Source: an uncultured Erysipelotrichaceae bacterium (lineage in GTDB: Bacteria; Bacillota_I; Bacilli_A; Erysipelotrichales; Erysipelotrichaceae). Taken from it: DNA of 5,849 nt. The first letter of the stretch is position 1. Each line of letters opens with the position of its first letter. Made by a program: the position numbers and the translations under genes. The stretch spans positions 1 through 5,849 of the forward strand of contig CALVCY010000021.1 of the NCBI GenBank assembly GCA_944326175.1, written 5' to 3'. This document shows, in pieces, positions 5,809 through 5,849 of the stretch. The notes below the pieces were generated by a model. That model was not told the DNA's origin. It ran no database searches and saw only the letters and a list, made by a program, of their open reading frames with translations.

Positions 5809-5849
5809 ATGAGAAAACCTATTATCGTCGGTAACTGGAAAATGAATAA
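5809..5849 (+). CDS. tpiA: Triosephosphate isomerase, N-terminal 13 codons (truncated by window end)
   Basis: The visible product MRKPIIVGNWKMN is the diagnostic N-terminus of triosephosphate isomerase, with the active-site Asn9 and the catalytic Lys11 of the GNWKMN motif. The enzyme interconverts dihydroxyacetone phosphate and glyceraldehyde 3-phosphate. It starts three bases after pgk and shares its promoter as far as can be seen. The rest lies beyond the window. Confidence 0.93.
   Translation, partial: MRKPIIVGNWKMN

Noticed and set aside
1136..5849. A novel defence, biosynthetic or mobile system spanning several genes
   Set aside because: All recognisable genes are core metabolism, envelope or repair genes with their own promoters and terminators. 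No transposase, integrase, toxin-antitoxin pair, CRISPR repeat or defence domain was seen.

Overview
The window is 5849 bases of chromosome-like, densely coding DNA of moderate GC content with strong GGAGG-type ribosome binding sites, sigma-A-like TATAAT/TTGACA boxes and the standard genetic code. The gene content and style (a SpoVB/YtgP-like flippase, a PgcA-type phosphohexomutase, ung, pgk-tpiA) point to a low-to-mid GC Firmicute. Details of the phosphoglycerate kinase (SHLGK followed by a short charged insertion) suggest the Erysipelotrichia/Mollicute side of that phylum, but this is an inference from recalled family patterns, not from a search.

Layout. (1) Positions 1-1067, plus strand: the C-terminal two thirds of a multi-spanning polysaccharide/lipid II flippase of the MOP superfamily, cut by the window edge. 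(2) A perfect 14-bp hairpin at 1083-1114 separates it from a convergent minus-strand gene (1136-1801) for a secreted lipoprotein of unknown function. (3) A 175-base divergent intergenic region (1802-1976) carries the promoters of the lipoprotein gene and of the phosphohexomutase gene, two inverted cre-like operators between them, and a run of seven G inside the lipoprotein promoter spacer. (4) Positions 1977-3668: phosphoglucomutase/phosphomannomutase (pgcA type), followed by a strong UUCG-loop terminator. (5) Positions 3819-4475: uracil-DNA glycosylase (ung) with its own promoter. (6) A 130-base intergenic region with tandem and inverted repeats and an oddly spaced promoter. (7) pgk (4606-5805) and, three bases later, the first 13 codons of tpiA, forming a glycolytic operon that runs out of the window.

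Together the genes are core functions: sugar-phosphate interconversion (glucose-1-P/glucose-6-P, feeding cell envelope precursors and glycogen), lower glycolysis (pgk, tpiA), envelope precursor export, and base-excision repair. No mobile element, CRISPR array, tRNA or rRNA was seen. I do not see a new multi-gene system here. The points of interest are regulatory: the cre-like pair, the homopolymer in a promoter spacer, and the repeats around the pgk promoter. Several gene starts were moved downstream of the longest possible frame because ribosome binding sites or promoter boxes lie inside the extended reading frame.
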